A DNA stretch of 64,000 nucleotides from the NCBI RefSeq assembly GCF_014651935.1, contig NZ_BMXV01000004.1:124001-188000 (forward strand). The letters run 5' to 3'. The translations under genes were made by a program, and so were the position numbers. Source of the stretch: Marinobacter zhanjiangensis. GTDB lineage: Bacteria; Pseudomonadota; Gammaproteobacteria; Pseudomonadales; Oleiphilaceae. Under the pieces are notes generated by a model. That model saw nothing but the letters and a program-made list of their open reading frames with translations, was not told the DNA's origin and ran no database searches. This document shows positions 46,911-55,238 of this stretch, piece after piece (within the stretch, counting starts at the first letter, position 1; the number at the start of each line of letters is the position of its first letter).

Positions 46911-48001
46911 CCAGAACATTGATCCGTTACGCCCTGGCCGCTATCTGGCTGGTGATGGCCGCCGGTTGCACAGAGACGCCGGAACCGGAGGGCTTTGCCG
47001 GCCTGGCGGACTCGGCACCGGAGTCCGACTTTCATCAGCCCTCGCCGGAAGACCGGATAGAGTTGCCTGAAGACTGGGGCCCCCACCCCGAACACCGGAT
47101 CGAGTGGTGGTACCTGACCGCCAACCTGGAAACGGCGGAAGGCGAGCCCATGGGCATCCAGTGGACCCAGTTCCGGCAGGGGCTGGAGCCGCGGCCGGAG
47201 GCTGAAGAACCACCTCCGGCCTCCCGCTGGCCGCTGCAGTCCGCATGGATGGCTCACGGGGCGGTGTCTTTCCAGGGCAATCACTGGTTCTCGGAACGGT
47301 TTGCCAGGGGCAATATCGGCCAGGCCGGTGCCCGGGCCGAGCCCCTGCAGGTCTGGCTGGACCACTGGCAACTGGAAGCGGTTGAACCGGGCCGGTGGCA
47401 ACTGACCGCTTCGGGGGAAAGCTGGTCCTACCAATTGGAGCTTGTCCCTGATGACAGGATCATTCGCCACGGTGACCAGGGCTTCAGTGCCAAGGCGGAC
47501 AATGGGCAGGGTTCCATGTATTTCAGCCTCACTGACATCGCCATTAGCGGTACCGTTACCGTGGATGGCGTGGGCCACCAGGTGACCGGTACCGGCTGGC
47601 TGGACCGGGAGTGGAGCAGCCAGTTCCTGCGCTCCGACCAGCAGGGCTGGGACTGGTTTGCCCTGCGGCTGGATGACGGCAGCAGGCTGATGGTGTTCCG
47701 CGTTGGTCGTGGGGAGGACGCTTTTCGTTCCGGCACCCTGGTAAATGCCGATGGCAGCGTACACAGCCTTACCCGGGGCCAGATCCGGTTAGCGGCCGAG
47801 AGCTACCGGGAAACAGAGCGGGGGGACATTCCGGTGACCTGGCGGATCGAGGTGCCGTCCCGGGCGCTGGATCTTGTTGTGAATGCGCCGCAAGGCGACT
47901 ACTGGAACGCCGGTTTGTATCCATACTGGGAAAGCCCGGTGACCGTTACCGGAACGGCCAACGGGGAGGGCTACATGGAACTTACCGGCTACACTCAGTA
48001 A
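46907..48001 (+). CDS. Lipocalin-like (AttH/CrtC family) lipoprotein
   Basis: A 364-residue predicted lipoprotein with lipobox AAGC at residues 19-22 (MAAGCTETPEPE). The sequence has the AttH/carotenoid hydratase-like double-lipocalin pattern: HPEHRIEWWYLTANLETAEG, WTQFRQGLEP, and TGWLDREWSSQFL. This family is often encoded beside LolD-like ATPase and FtsX-like permease genes. A role in binding or handing over a hydrophobic compound at the membrane is likely; the ligand is unknown. Start overlaps the permease stop. Confidence 0.9.
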   Translation: MTRTLIRYALAAIWLVMAAGCTETPEPEGFAGLADSAPESDFHQPSPEDRIELPEDWGPHPEHRIEWWYLTANLETAEGEPMGIQWTQFRQGLEPRPEAEEPPPASRWPLQSAWMAHGAVSFQGNHWFSERFARGNIGQAGARAEPLQVWLDHWQLEAVEPGRWQLTASGESWSYQLELVPDDRIIRHGDQGFSAKADNGQGSMYFSLTDIAISGTVTVDGVGHQVTGTGWLDREWSSQFLRSDQQGWDWFALRLDDGSRLMVFRVGRGEDAFRSGTLVNADGSVHSLTRGQIRLAAESYRETERGDIPVTWRIEVPSRALDLVVNAPQGDYWNAGLYPYWESPVTVTGTANGEGYMELTGYTQ

Positions 48002-48070
48002 CTGTATGGATGTCGACCATGGCCTATAGTGACGGGGCGAATTACGTCCCTGGCCAAGGCAGTACCGATC

Positions 48071-49750
48071 ATGACTATCCTGACTCGTTTGAAAATCCGC
48101 AGCCGGCTGTTGCTGGCCGTTCTGGTGCCGGTGATCCTGACTGGCGCTACCATCGCATGGCTTACGGCATCGCAACTGAAGGCGAGCGGTGAAGCGGAGT
48201 TGCAGCGGTTGGAGAGGAATCTCACCGAGGCCCGCAAGGAGGGCCTGAAAGACCTGGTGCAAACCGCCCAATCAATAATCAGTGAAGCCCGGAGTGATCC
48301 TGCCCTGAGCGACGAGGAAGCCCGGCAGGAAGCCCGCAGCCGCATCAGGTCCATCAAGTTCGGCAATAACAACTATGTGTTTGCCTGGCGTCGGGACATG
48401 TTCAACCTGGCTTACCGGCCAGACCCTGACAGTGAAGGTCCTTCCGGAGACCCGCAAGTCCGCGAGCTGATCGGTGACCTGTTCGAAGCTGCAGCCGGCA
48501 ACGGTTTTTACGCGTATGACTGGCCCAACCCGGCGGCAGGTGGTGACGTCGAGCCCAAGCTGTCCTATGCCACCTTGATTGAAGACTGGGACTGGATGAT
48601 TGGTGCCGGCGTCTACATTACTGACATCGAGGCGACTCTGGCAGAGGCCAGGGCCGAGATTGACGAAAACATCGGCCAGGCGCTGGCGTTTATCCTGATG
48701 GCTACCGTGGTTGTGATCGTGCTGGCTGCCGTACTGGGTGGACTGGTGGGGCGCACGGTGACCCGTCCGCTGGCCCGGGTCAGTGACATGATGCGGGAAG
48801 TGGCGGAAGGTGACGGTGACCTGACCCACCGGCTGCCGGACGAGGGCGATGATGAGCTGGCGGAGCTTTGCCAGCGCTTCAATGCGTTTATTGGCAAGAT
48901 CCACGGCACCATCCGTGAGGTGGATGAAACCACCCATCAGGTCGCATCGGCGGCGGAGGAACTGAGTCGTGTTGCCGCAGAAACCCGGGCGTCGGTCCAG
49001 GTCCAGGGCTCGGAAACCGACCAGATTGCATCGGCCATTAACGAAATGGCTGCTACGATTCACCAGATTTCGAAAAATGCCAACGAGGTGCAGCAGGCGG
49101 GAGCCGATGCCGACCGGCTGGCCAGGGACGGGGGGCAGACCATGGCGGGGTCCCAGCAGTCGGTGGGTCAGCTGTCGAAGAATATCCTGGAGAGCGCTAC
49201 TGCTATTGAATCGCTGGCCGCCCGCAGTGATGATATTCAGAAGGTGCTGGATGTCATCCATGAGGTAACCGACCAGACCAACCTGCTGGCGCTCAATGCG
49301 GCTATCGAGGCCGCCCGGGCCGGCGAGCATGGTCGTGGTTTTGCGGTAGTGGCCGATGAAGTGCGACAGTTGGCCAAGCGCAGTGGTGAATCAGCCGGGC
49401 AGATCCGGGAAATGATCGACGGATTTACCAGTGAAACCCGCAGTGCCGTCGAACGAATGCGGTCGTCTCAGGGCCTTTCTGACGAGACGGTGGAGCGAAT
49501 CAACCACGCCAGCTCCGCCTTGAGTACGATCGAGCAGTCGGTGGAACACATCCATGATCAGGTCACCCAGATCGCCACGGCGTCTGAACAGCAAAGTCAG
49601 GTGGCTGAGGAAATCAACAAGAATGTGGTGCGCATTGTGGAAGCAGCCCACAATAGTGATACCGGTGTTACGCAAACCAACGAGGCCAGTCAGGAATTGG
49701 CCCGTCTCGGCGAGCGTCTGCGGGAGTTGGTATCCCAGTTCAGGGTATAG
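48071..49750 (+). CDS. Methyl-accepting chemotaxis protein with Cache sensor
   Basis: A 559-residue transmembrane chemoreceptor. TM1 (about 13-33), a periplasmic single-Cache type domain (about 40-190, with [18 protein letters not shown] and [19 protein letters not shown]), TM2 (about 205-230), HAMP, and a signalling tip [20 protein letters not shown] followed by [18 protein letters not shown]. Small carboxylates or amino acids are usual Cache ligands. I prefer ATG 48071 (AAGGCAG upstream) to GTG 48029. Confidence 0.93.
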   Translation: MTILTRLKIRSRLLLAVLVPVILTGATIAWLTASQLKASGEAELQRLERNLTEARKEGLKDLVQTAQSIISEARSDPALSDEEARQEARSRIRSIKFGNNNYVFAWRRDMFNLAYRPDPDSEGPSGDPQVRELIGDLFEAAAGNGFYAYDWPNPAAGGDVEPKLSYATLIEDWDWMIGAGVYITDIEATLAEARAEIDENIGQALAFILMATVVVIVLAAVLGGLVGRTVTRPLARVSDMMREVAEGDGDLTHRLPDEGDDELAELCQRFNAFIGKIHGTIREVDETTHQVASAAEELSRVAAETRASVQVQGSETDQIASAINEMAATIHQISKNANEVQQAGADADRLARDGGQTMAGSQQSVGQLSKNILESATAIESLAARSDDIQKVLDVIHEVTDQTNLLALNAAIEAARAGEHGRGFAVVADEVRQLAKRSGESAGQIREMIDGFTSETRSAVERMRSSQGLSDETVERINHASSALSTIEQSVEHIHDQVTQIATASEQQSQVAEEINKNVVRIVEAAHNSDTGVTQTNEASQELARLGERLRELVSQFRV

Positions 49751-49819
49751 TGTTCACCGGCACCAGACCGAGGATGGCCGACAAACCAACAAAGACTGAT
49801 CCTGAAATAAGGAAAGCCG

Positions 49820-50278
49820 ATGGAAATCAAGACATTTGAAGACCTTATTGACTGGGTGCGGGACATGCACCGGTTTCTCGCCCGCAGCATGCATGAAAGC
49901 GCGGACGGCAATACCGATGAACAGGCCAGTGCGCTGCTCACCTACCTGGCGGATCACGAGCAGGAACTGGTGCGTATCACCGACGAGTTCGAGCGTCAGG
50001 CGGAGCAAAAGACGCTGAAAACCCGGCTGTACGATTATATGAAGCACAAACCGGTGAAGGTGAACGATCCTGCGGACACCCACTTTGCATCGCTGGGGTT
50101 TGAGGAAATTTGCGCGGAAATTTTCCGCTTCCACGACCAGGTTATCGACCTGTATGACAGCCTGGCGGGCAAGGCGGAAATTATGGAAGCCAAGGACCTG
50201 ATGGATTCCCTGAAGAAGATGGAAGAAAACGAAGCCATGCGCCTGGCGCGGCAGGTCGCCAGCACCCGGGACATGTGA
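49820..50278 (+). CDS. Unknown alpha-helical protein
   Basis: A 152-residue, soluble, mostly helical protein of no family I can name. It contains possible metal-ligand patterns of a four-helix bundle: HRFLARSMHE, ADHEQELVRITDEFERQ, then FEEICAEIFRFHDQVIDLYD. Such spacing recalls hemerythrin or ferritin-like bundles, but no full motif is present. It starts 69 bp after the chemoreceptor behind a AAATAAGGAAAG ribosome site and may share its transcript. Confidence 0.7.
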   Translation: MEIKTFEDLIDWVRDMHRFLARSMHESADGNTDEQASALLTYLADHEQELVRITDEFERQAEQKTLKTRLYDYMKHKPVKVNDPADTHFASLGFEEICAEIFRFHDQVIDLYDSLAGKAEIMEAKDLMDSLKKMEENEAMRLARQVASTRDM

Positions 50279-50318
50279 GCCGGCGACCGGAGGGCCGGCC
50301 ACCGGAGATTACCCTGCC

Positions 50319-51080
50319 TCAAATGGCGGTGTACCCACCATCCAGGGGCAGGGCGACGCCGGTAGTAAAGCCGGCACCTTCCGAGCAGAGGTACAGCACG
50401 GCGGCGGCCACTTCCTGTGGCTGGCCAATGCGGCCGATGGGGTGCATGTTCTTGTGGACCTCTTCCTTGCGGGGGTCTTCCTCGATGGCCCGGCGCAGCA
50501 TGTCGGTGTCGATGATGGCGGGGCAGACGGCGTTCACCCGCACACCCCGGCGGCCGTACTCCACCGCCGCGGACTTGGTCAGACCGACCACGGCATGCTT
50601 GCTGGCACTGTAGATGCTCATTGCCGGGGCGGCGCCGAGGCCTGCCACCGATGCGGTGTTCACAATCACACCACTGCCGGCATCCACCATTACCGGAATC
50701 TCGTGTCGCATGCATTGCCAGACACCCTTGACGTTGACATCCATGATGGCATCAAAGACGTCCTCGTTGCCGTCGGCCAGCTTGTTGCGCTCCAGTTCCA
50801 CACCGGCGTTGTTGAAGGCAAAGTCCAGGCGGCCGAATTGCTCGACGGTCTGGTCTACCAGGTGTTTCACGTCGCCCGCCTTGATGACATCACAGCGTAT
50901 GAAAGCAGCCTTGCCGCCGGCCTCGTTGATCGCCGCTGCCACCTGCTCGCCCGCTTCCTGGTTGATGTCCGACAGCATCACGCTGGCGCCGGCGTCGGCA
51001 AATGCCCGGGCGGTGGCCTCACCGATACCCGCGGCGGCACCGGTGACCAGGGCCACCTTTCCTTCAAACGGCTGAGTCAT
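50319..51080 (-). CDS. Short-chain dehydrogenase/reductase (SDR)
   Basis: A 253-residue classical SDR oxidoreductase. Cofactor motif TGAAAGIG at 13-20, NNAGVE, catalytic Ser/Tyr/Lys in YSASKHAVVGLTKSAAVEYG, and DTDM loop. GKVALVTGAA... with Asp after the second strand (LSDINQEA) suggests NAD. ATG 51080 has GAGGAACAACA upstream. A longer frame has no similarity to SDR. Substrate unknown. It lies convergent with the unknown helical protein gene. Confidence 0.9.
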   Translation of the reverse strand: MTQPFEGKVALVTGAAAGIGEATARAFADAGASVMLSDINQEAGEQVAAAINEAGGKAAFIRCDVIKAGDVKHLVDQTVEQFGRLDFAFNNAGVELERNKLADGNEDVFDAIMDVNVKGVWQCMRHEIPVMVDAGSGVIVNTASVAGLGAAPAMSIYSASKHAVVGLTKSAAVEYGRRGVRVNAVCPAIIDTDMLRRAIEEDPRKEEVHKNMHPIGRIGQPQEVAAAVLYLCSEGAGFTTGVALPLDGGYTAI

Positions 51081-51259
51081 TTGTTGTTCCTCTGTTGTCA
51101 TTGGTATTGGCGGGCAATGGTATCCTTTTTCCGCGAGTGGAAGAAGCTGGCCATTGTCAGGCGTACCGGCGCAACGGCGGCAAAAGGTGAAGGGCCAGCC
51201 GTGAAACGCTATGATCTGCCGGCAAACCGTTATTAACGAATTAACCAAACGGGACACTA

Positions 51260-52156
51260 GTGGTGCTGGTTGTACAGGTTGCCAGGGCAATTATTATCTG
51301 CCTGCTGATTCTGGCGATGACGCTGATCGGTATTGGCCCGATGATGCTGATGGGGCTGGTCAAGGTGCTGGTGCCCATCAAATGGCTGCAGAAGCTTTGC
51401 TCCCTGGGGGTGATGTGGATCGCCGAAACCTGGGCCGAGGGCCTGAAAATCATCTTCAGGGTGATGACGCCTACAGTCTGGGATATCCGCAGTGACGTCA
51501 CCCTGGAGCGGGACCAACCCTACCTGGTGATCAGCAATCACCAGTCCTGGGTGGATATTCCCGCGCTGGTGGAAGTGTTCAACCGACGGGCGCCGTTCTT
51601 CAAGTTCTTCCTCAAGAGGGAGCTGATCTGGGTGCCGCTGGTGGGGCTGGCCTTCTGGGCGCTGGACTATCCCTTCATGAAGCGCTACAGCAAGGAGCAT
51701 CTGGCAAAGCACCCGGAAGACCGGGGCAAGGACCTGGAGATCACCCAGCGCGCCTGCGAGAAGTTCCATGACCTGCCGGTGACCGTGGTGAACTTCCTGG
51801 AGGGCACTCGCTGTACGTCGGCCAAGCATCGCCAGCAGGCTTCACCCTACCGGCATCTTCTCAAGCCCAAGTCCGGTGGCATTGCCTTCGTGATGGCCGC
51901 CCTTGGCAAGCAGATGCGTTACCTGCTGGATGTCACCATCGTCTACCCGGAGGGGCGGATCCCCGGATTCTGGGAGCTGCTCAGCGGCCAGGTGTCCCGG
52001 GTGATTGTGGATATTCGCAGCCGCACCGTGCCGCCGGAACTGTTCATGGGGGATTACGCCAACGACCCCGACTTCCGGGAGACCTTCCAGGCCTGGGTCC
52101 GGCAACTCTGGGAACAGAAAGATGCCCGCATCGAAGAGATCAGGCGCCAAGGTTGA
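51260..52156 (+). CDS. PlsC-type acyltransferase (YihG-like)
   Basis: A 298-residue membrane-associated acyltransferase. The catalytic HxxxxD is NHQSWVDI, and the acceptor motif is FLEGTRCT, as in lysophosphatidic acid acyltransferases. Two N-terminal hydrophobic stretches (about 1-35) anchor it. YihG-like members transfer acyl groups to lysophospholipids. Start GTG 51260 has only a weak ribosome site and GTG 51263 is equally possible. It overlaps the convergent TauE/SafE gene by 17 bp. Confidence 0.9.
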   Translation: MVLVVQVARAIIICLLILAMTLIGIGPMMLMGLVKVLVPIKWLQKLCSLGVMWIAETWAEGLKIIFRVMTPTVWDIRSDVTLERDQPYLVISNHQSWVDIPALVEVFNRRAPFFKFFLKRELIWVPLVGLAFWALDYPFMKRYSKEHLAKHPEDRGKDLEITQRACEKFHDLPVTVVNFLEGTRCTSAKHRQQASPYRHLLKPKSGGIAFVMAALGKQMRYLLDVTIVYPEGRIPGFWELLSGQVSRVIVDIRSRTVPPELFMGDYANDPDFRETFQAWVRQLWEQKDARIEEIRRQG

Positions 52157-52880
52157 TCAGGCCGCGAATCAGTGCCGCCAGCCCGGCCACTGCGGCAATT
52201 CCAAGAATGATGGGGCGCAGGGCCTCGAAGGGCAGCCGGTTTACCAGGCCAGCAGAGAGCCAGAAGCCAATGAATACCCCGGGCATGGTGGCCACGAACA
52301 GCCATAACTCGGTGACGCCCAGGTACCCCGATAGCACCAGCGTGGCCAGTACGAAGACATTGGCGAACAGGAAGAAGGCCGACATGTTGGCGCGTACCAG
52401 CGGGCCCTTCTCGTTCTGGTAGATCATGGCTATGGGCGGGCCGCCAACGGCGGTAATGGTGCCCATGTAGGCGGACGCCGTGCCGGCAATCACGCTGTTG
52501 CGCGGGTTGAGGCGGGGTTTCAGGCCGGCAACGCTGAGCACCACCGCCAGCAGGATCAAGGCTCCAAAGATCAGCTCAAAGCCCTGGGCGGTTATGACCG
52601 TCAACGTGAATCCCGCCAGCACGGCGCCGATCAGGCCACCGCCAATGGCGTAGCGCACTTCCCGCACCTGCAGGCTGGTTCGGTTGCGAACCAGCATCAG
52701 CACCGTCAGCACCCCCGCGTTCAGGGTCAGTGGCGCCGGGATAAACACCGGCGAAATCAGGAACAGCAACGGCGCCGCCAGGGTGCCGATACCATAGCCT
52801 GCCACACCCTGCAGGCAGGACCCGGCCAGCACCACCAGGTTGGCCAGAAGAAGGTGATAGATGGTGATGTCTGCCGGCAC
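52140..52880 (-). CDS. Sulfite exporter TauE/SafE family permease
   Basis: A 246-residue membrane protein with about eight hydrophobic segments and the two-fold family repeat (GSCLQGVAGYGIGTLAAPLLFLI; GTITAVGGPPIAMIY). The family exports sulfite, sulfoacetate or other organic anions. No sulfur metabolism gene is next to it. The upstream gap of 125 bp separates it from the divergent YchJ gene. Confidence 0.9.
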   Translation of the reverse strand: MPADITIYHLLLANLVVLAGSCLQGVAGYGIGTLAAPLLFLISPVFIPAPLTLNAGVLTVLMLVRNRTSLQVREVRYAIGGGLIGAVLAGFTLTVITAQGFELIFGALILLAVVLSVAGLKPRLNPRNSVIAGTASAYMGTITAVGGPPIAMIYQNEKGPLVRANMSAFFLFANVFVLATLVLSGYLGVTELWLFVATMPGVFIGFWLSAGLVNRLPFEALRPIILGIAAVAGLAALIRGLINLGA

Positions 52881-53005
52881 GGTACGGGCCTTGTCGGGTG
52901 GAGTGATAACAGCTTTGAGGCAATAATTTATAACACACAGCTTGATAGGTTGCTATCTGTGGCCATGTGGTAAATTGACGTCCCGGATTCCAGTGGAGTT
53001 ATGCC

Positions 53006-53452
53006 ATGTCTTCATGCCCTTGTGGCAGCAGTCAGTCCTACCCGCAATGCTGCCAGCCATACCATCGCCAGGAGGCGGTTGCCCGGACCCCCGAAGCCCT
53101 GATGCGTTCCCGCTACAGCGCTTTTGTGCTGGGCCTGACGGATTATCTGCTGGCCACCTGGCACCCGGATACCCGGCCCGCCACGCTGGTTCTGGCGGAT
53201 TCCCCGGAGTGGGTCGGCCTTCAGGTATTGTTGTCCGGGTCTGAGGGCGATCGGGGGCACGTACACTTCCGGGCCCTTTACCGTATGCCGGATGGATTCG
53301 GCTACCTGGAAGAGGAGTCGGACTTCGTTCAAGACGAGGGACGCTGGTACTACCTCCGTGGCAAGACTACGGAAGGCCGGCTTAGTCCGGGCAGGAATGA
53401 CCGTTGTCCCTGCGGCAGCGGGAAGAAATTCAAGGCCTGCTGTCGGGTATGA
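53006..53452 (+). CDS. YchJ family protein with SEC-C motifs
   Basis: A 148-residue protein with two cysteine-rich zinc motifs of SEC-C type: CPCGSSQSYPQCCQPYH at the N-terminus and CPCGSGKKFKACC at the C-terminus. Between them lies the YchJ/UPF0225 domain (ALMRSRYSAFVLGLTDYLLATWHP). Function of the family is not established; SEC-C motifs often sit on ribosome-linked or secretion proteins. ATG 53006 starts after GGAGTTATGCC. Confidence 0.92.
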   Translation: MSSCPCGSSQSYPQCCQPYHRQEAVARTPEALMRSRYSAFVLGLTDYLLATWHPDTRPATLVLADSPEWVGLQVLLSGSEGDRGHVHFRALYRMPDGFGYLEEESDFVQDEGRWYYLRGKTTEGRLSPGRNDRCPCGSGKKFKACCRV

Positions 53453-53474
53453 GCTTGGTAGAGGACCGAGGTTT

Positions 53475-53693
53475 ATGAAACAACCGATCACCGGCTATCA
53501 CAAAGATGAAGAAGATCACTGGGTCGCTCAGCTGGCCTGTGGCCACAACCAGCATGTGCGGCACCAGCCACCCTGGGTCAACCGGCCCTGGGTGGAGTCC
53601 TGTGAGGGCCGGCGTGCCATGCTCGGGTTCGAGCTGAATTGTGTGAAGTGTGATGAGGGCGCCCCGGAAGACGAGCGCCCCCGATCCGTCTGA
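53475..53693 (+). CDS. DUF3565 small zinc-binding-like protein
   Basis: A 72-residue protein (MKQPITGYHKDEEDHWVAQL...). Family features are LACGHNQHVRHQPPWVNRPW and two further Cys (SCEGRR; NCVKCDEG), a probable zinc site. It begins 22 bp after YchJ and is likely co-transcribed. Function unknown. It stops 6 bp before the convergent DJ-1/PfpI gene. Confidence 0.88.
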   Translation: MKQPITGYHKDEEDHWVAQLACGHNQHVRHQPPWVNRPWVESCEGRRAMLGFELNCVKCDEGAPEDERPRSV

Positions 53694-53699
53694 AGCGGT

Positions 53700-54380
53700 T
53701 CAGTCCTGTAGCGCCTGCAGAACCGCCTTGGCGGCGCCTTCGGAGGAGGCCGGGTTCTGGCCGGTGATCAGGTTGCCGTCCACCACGATATGGGGCGCCC
53801 AGTCATCACCACGGCTGTAGTTGCCGCCATTTTCTTTCAGCATGTCCTCCACCAGGAAGGGCACGACGCTGGTCAGGCCTGCCGCTTCTTCCTCACTGTT
53901 GGTGAAACCGGTCACCGTACGGCCCCGCACGAAATAGTCGCCGTTGGGTGATTCCGGGTGCCGGAAAATGGCAGGCGCATGACAGACCGCGCCAATGACC
54001 TTATCCGCCTTGTTGGCTTCTTCCAGCAGTTTGATGGAGTCGGCATCGTCGGCCAGGTCCCACAGCGGACCATGGCCGCCCGGGTAGAACACTGCGTCAA
54101 ACTCATGGATGTTTACATCACCGAGCTTCTTGGTGCTGGCCAGCGCCTGTCGTGCCTGGTCATCTTCACTGAACCGGCGGGTGCTGTCGGTCAGGGCGTC
54201 CTCCGCTTCACTGTTGGGGTCGACCGGCGGCTGCCCGCCTTTGGGGGAGGCCAGGGTGATATCGGCGCCGGCGTCGCGGAACACGTAGTAGGGAGCGGTG
54301 AACTCCTCCAGCCAGAAACCGGTTTTATGGCCGGTATCGCCCATCTGATCGTGAGATGTCAGTACCATCAGTACTTTCAT
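53700..54380 (-). CDS. DJ-1/PfpI family (type 1 glutamine amidotransferase-like) protein
   Basis: A 226-residue protein. The nucleophilic elbow is Cys133-His134 in AVCHAPAIF, with Glu25/Glu26 (GFWLEEF) and YPGGHGPLWDLADD as in Hsp31/glyoxalase III-like members. It may degrade glyoxal/methylglyoxal or act as a chaperone or deglycase; which one cannot be told. ATG 54380 has GGGAGGCAATCAC upstream. Confidence 0.9.
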   Translation of the reverse strand: MKVLMVLTSHDQMGDTGHKTGFWLEEFTAPYYVFRDAGADITLASPKGGQPPVDPNSEAEDALTDSTRRFSEDDQARQALASTKKLGDVNIHEFDAVFYPGGHGPLWDLADDADSIKLLEEANKADKVIGAVCHAPAIFRHPESPNGDYFVRGRTVTGFTNSEEEAAGLTSVVPFLVEDMLKENGGNYSRGDDWAPHIVVDGNLITGQNPASSEGAAKAVLQALQD

Positions 54381-54462
54381 GTGATTGCCTCCCTTGGGTA
54401 CGAAATAAGTGTGAGCGCTTTCACCGCCCGTTATTACCAGTTGTTGGTGCGATCGGGGTCAA

Positions 54463-54843
54463 TTACAACCCTGTCGGCTTACGGTCTTCCCCCGGGCCGC
54501 AGGACTCGCAGGCGTACCGACGCCGATAGCGTCGGTCGGCCCAGCGTTCGTAGACCACCTGTGCCAAAGGCCTGAACAAAGGCCAGGTCAGGGGGCGGAA
54601 CAGCCAGCCGGCAGGGGTATGGGACCAGGCACGAACCGTGGCATCCAGGCCGATGTGCCAGGTGCCATCGGCGGTCACCAGGTGGAGCCTGCGGAGCAGG
54701 GCTTCACGCCCCGGGGCCAGTGGGCCGTCGTCAGGTTGCCGGTGAATATCGACAAAGCCGAGCCCGCCCCGTTCCAGGCGCCTGAGGGTGTTGACTTCAC
54801 GACGGCAGAGCGGGCACTGGCCATCGTAGAAAAGCATATCCAT
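54463..54843 (-). CDS. DCC family thiol-disulfide oxidoreductase-like protein (DUF393)
   Basis: A 126-residue protein with the family motif FYDGQCPLCRREVN at residues 5-18, giving a CPLC pair at 10-13, then RRLERGGLGFVDI. DUF393 proteins are thought to be thioredoxin-like; substrate unknown. Start ATG 54843 is preceded by AGAAGGTATGG on its strand. Alone on its strand between two unrelated genes. Confidence 0.88.
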   Translation of the reverse strand: MDMLFYDGQCPLCRREVNTLRRLERGGLGFVDIHRQPDDGPLAPGREALLRRLHLVTADGTWHIGLDATVRAWSHTPAGWLFRPLTWPLFRPLAQVVYERWADRRYRRRYACESCGPGEDRKPTGL

Positions 54844-55031
54844 ACCTTCTCTCCCCGGTAATGTGGTGTCCGTTTGCGACAGGTTGACGAGTCAGTCAAG
54901 GGCACCAGGTGGAAGATGTACGGCAACAGCGGCTGCCGGATCACTGGACTGTGTGCCGGTTCCGCGATGGTGGTTGGTTATCGGGGTCTGTAGCCGGTAA
55001 GCTGATACCCGACTTTGCAAGGAGGGTGTAC

Positions 55032-55238
55032 ATGAAACACAAGGAAAAGGAATGTACCTGGGCACCAGGTATGCAGGACGCTGATGTCTCCTACATGGGC
55101 CAGCATACCTGGGCCGAAATTGCCCGGGCCAGGAAAGAAGCGAGCCGCCAGAATGGCCCCGGTTCCCCGAAAGGCCTGTTTATCGTCCTTGGGCTGGGGG
55201 TGGTGGCTCTGGCCGTTGGCGGTTGGGTGTTTTACTGA
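55032..55238 (+). CDS. Small tail-anchored membrane protein, unknown
   Basis: A 68-residue protein: polar N-terminal 45 residues (CTWAPGMQDADVSYMGQHTW), then a single hydrophobic segment at the C-terminus (GLFIVLGLGVVALAVGGWVFY). ATG 55032 has GGAGGG upstream. No family recognised. Its last 7 bp overlap the convergent SixA-CHAD gene. Short, but the ribosome site and membrane tail support it. Confidence 0.65.
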   Translation: MKHKEKECTWAPGMQDADVSYMGQHTWAEIARARKEASRQNGPGSPKGLFIVLGLGVVALAVGGWVFY

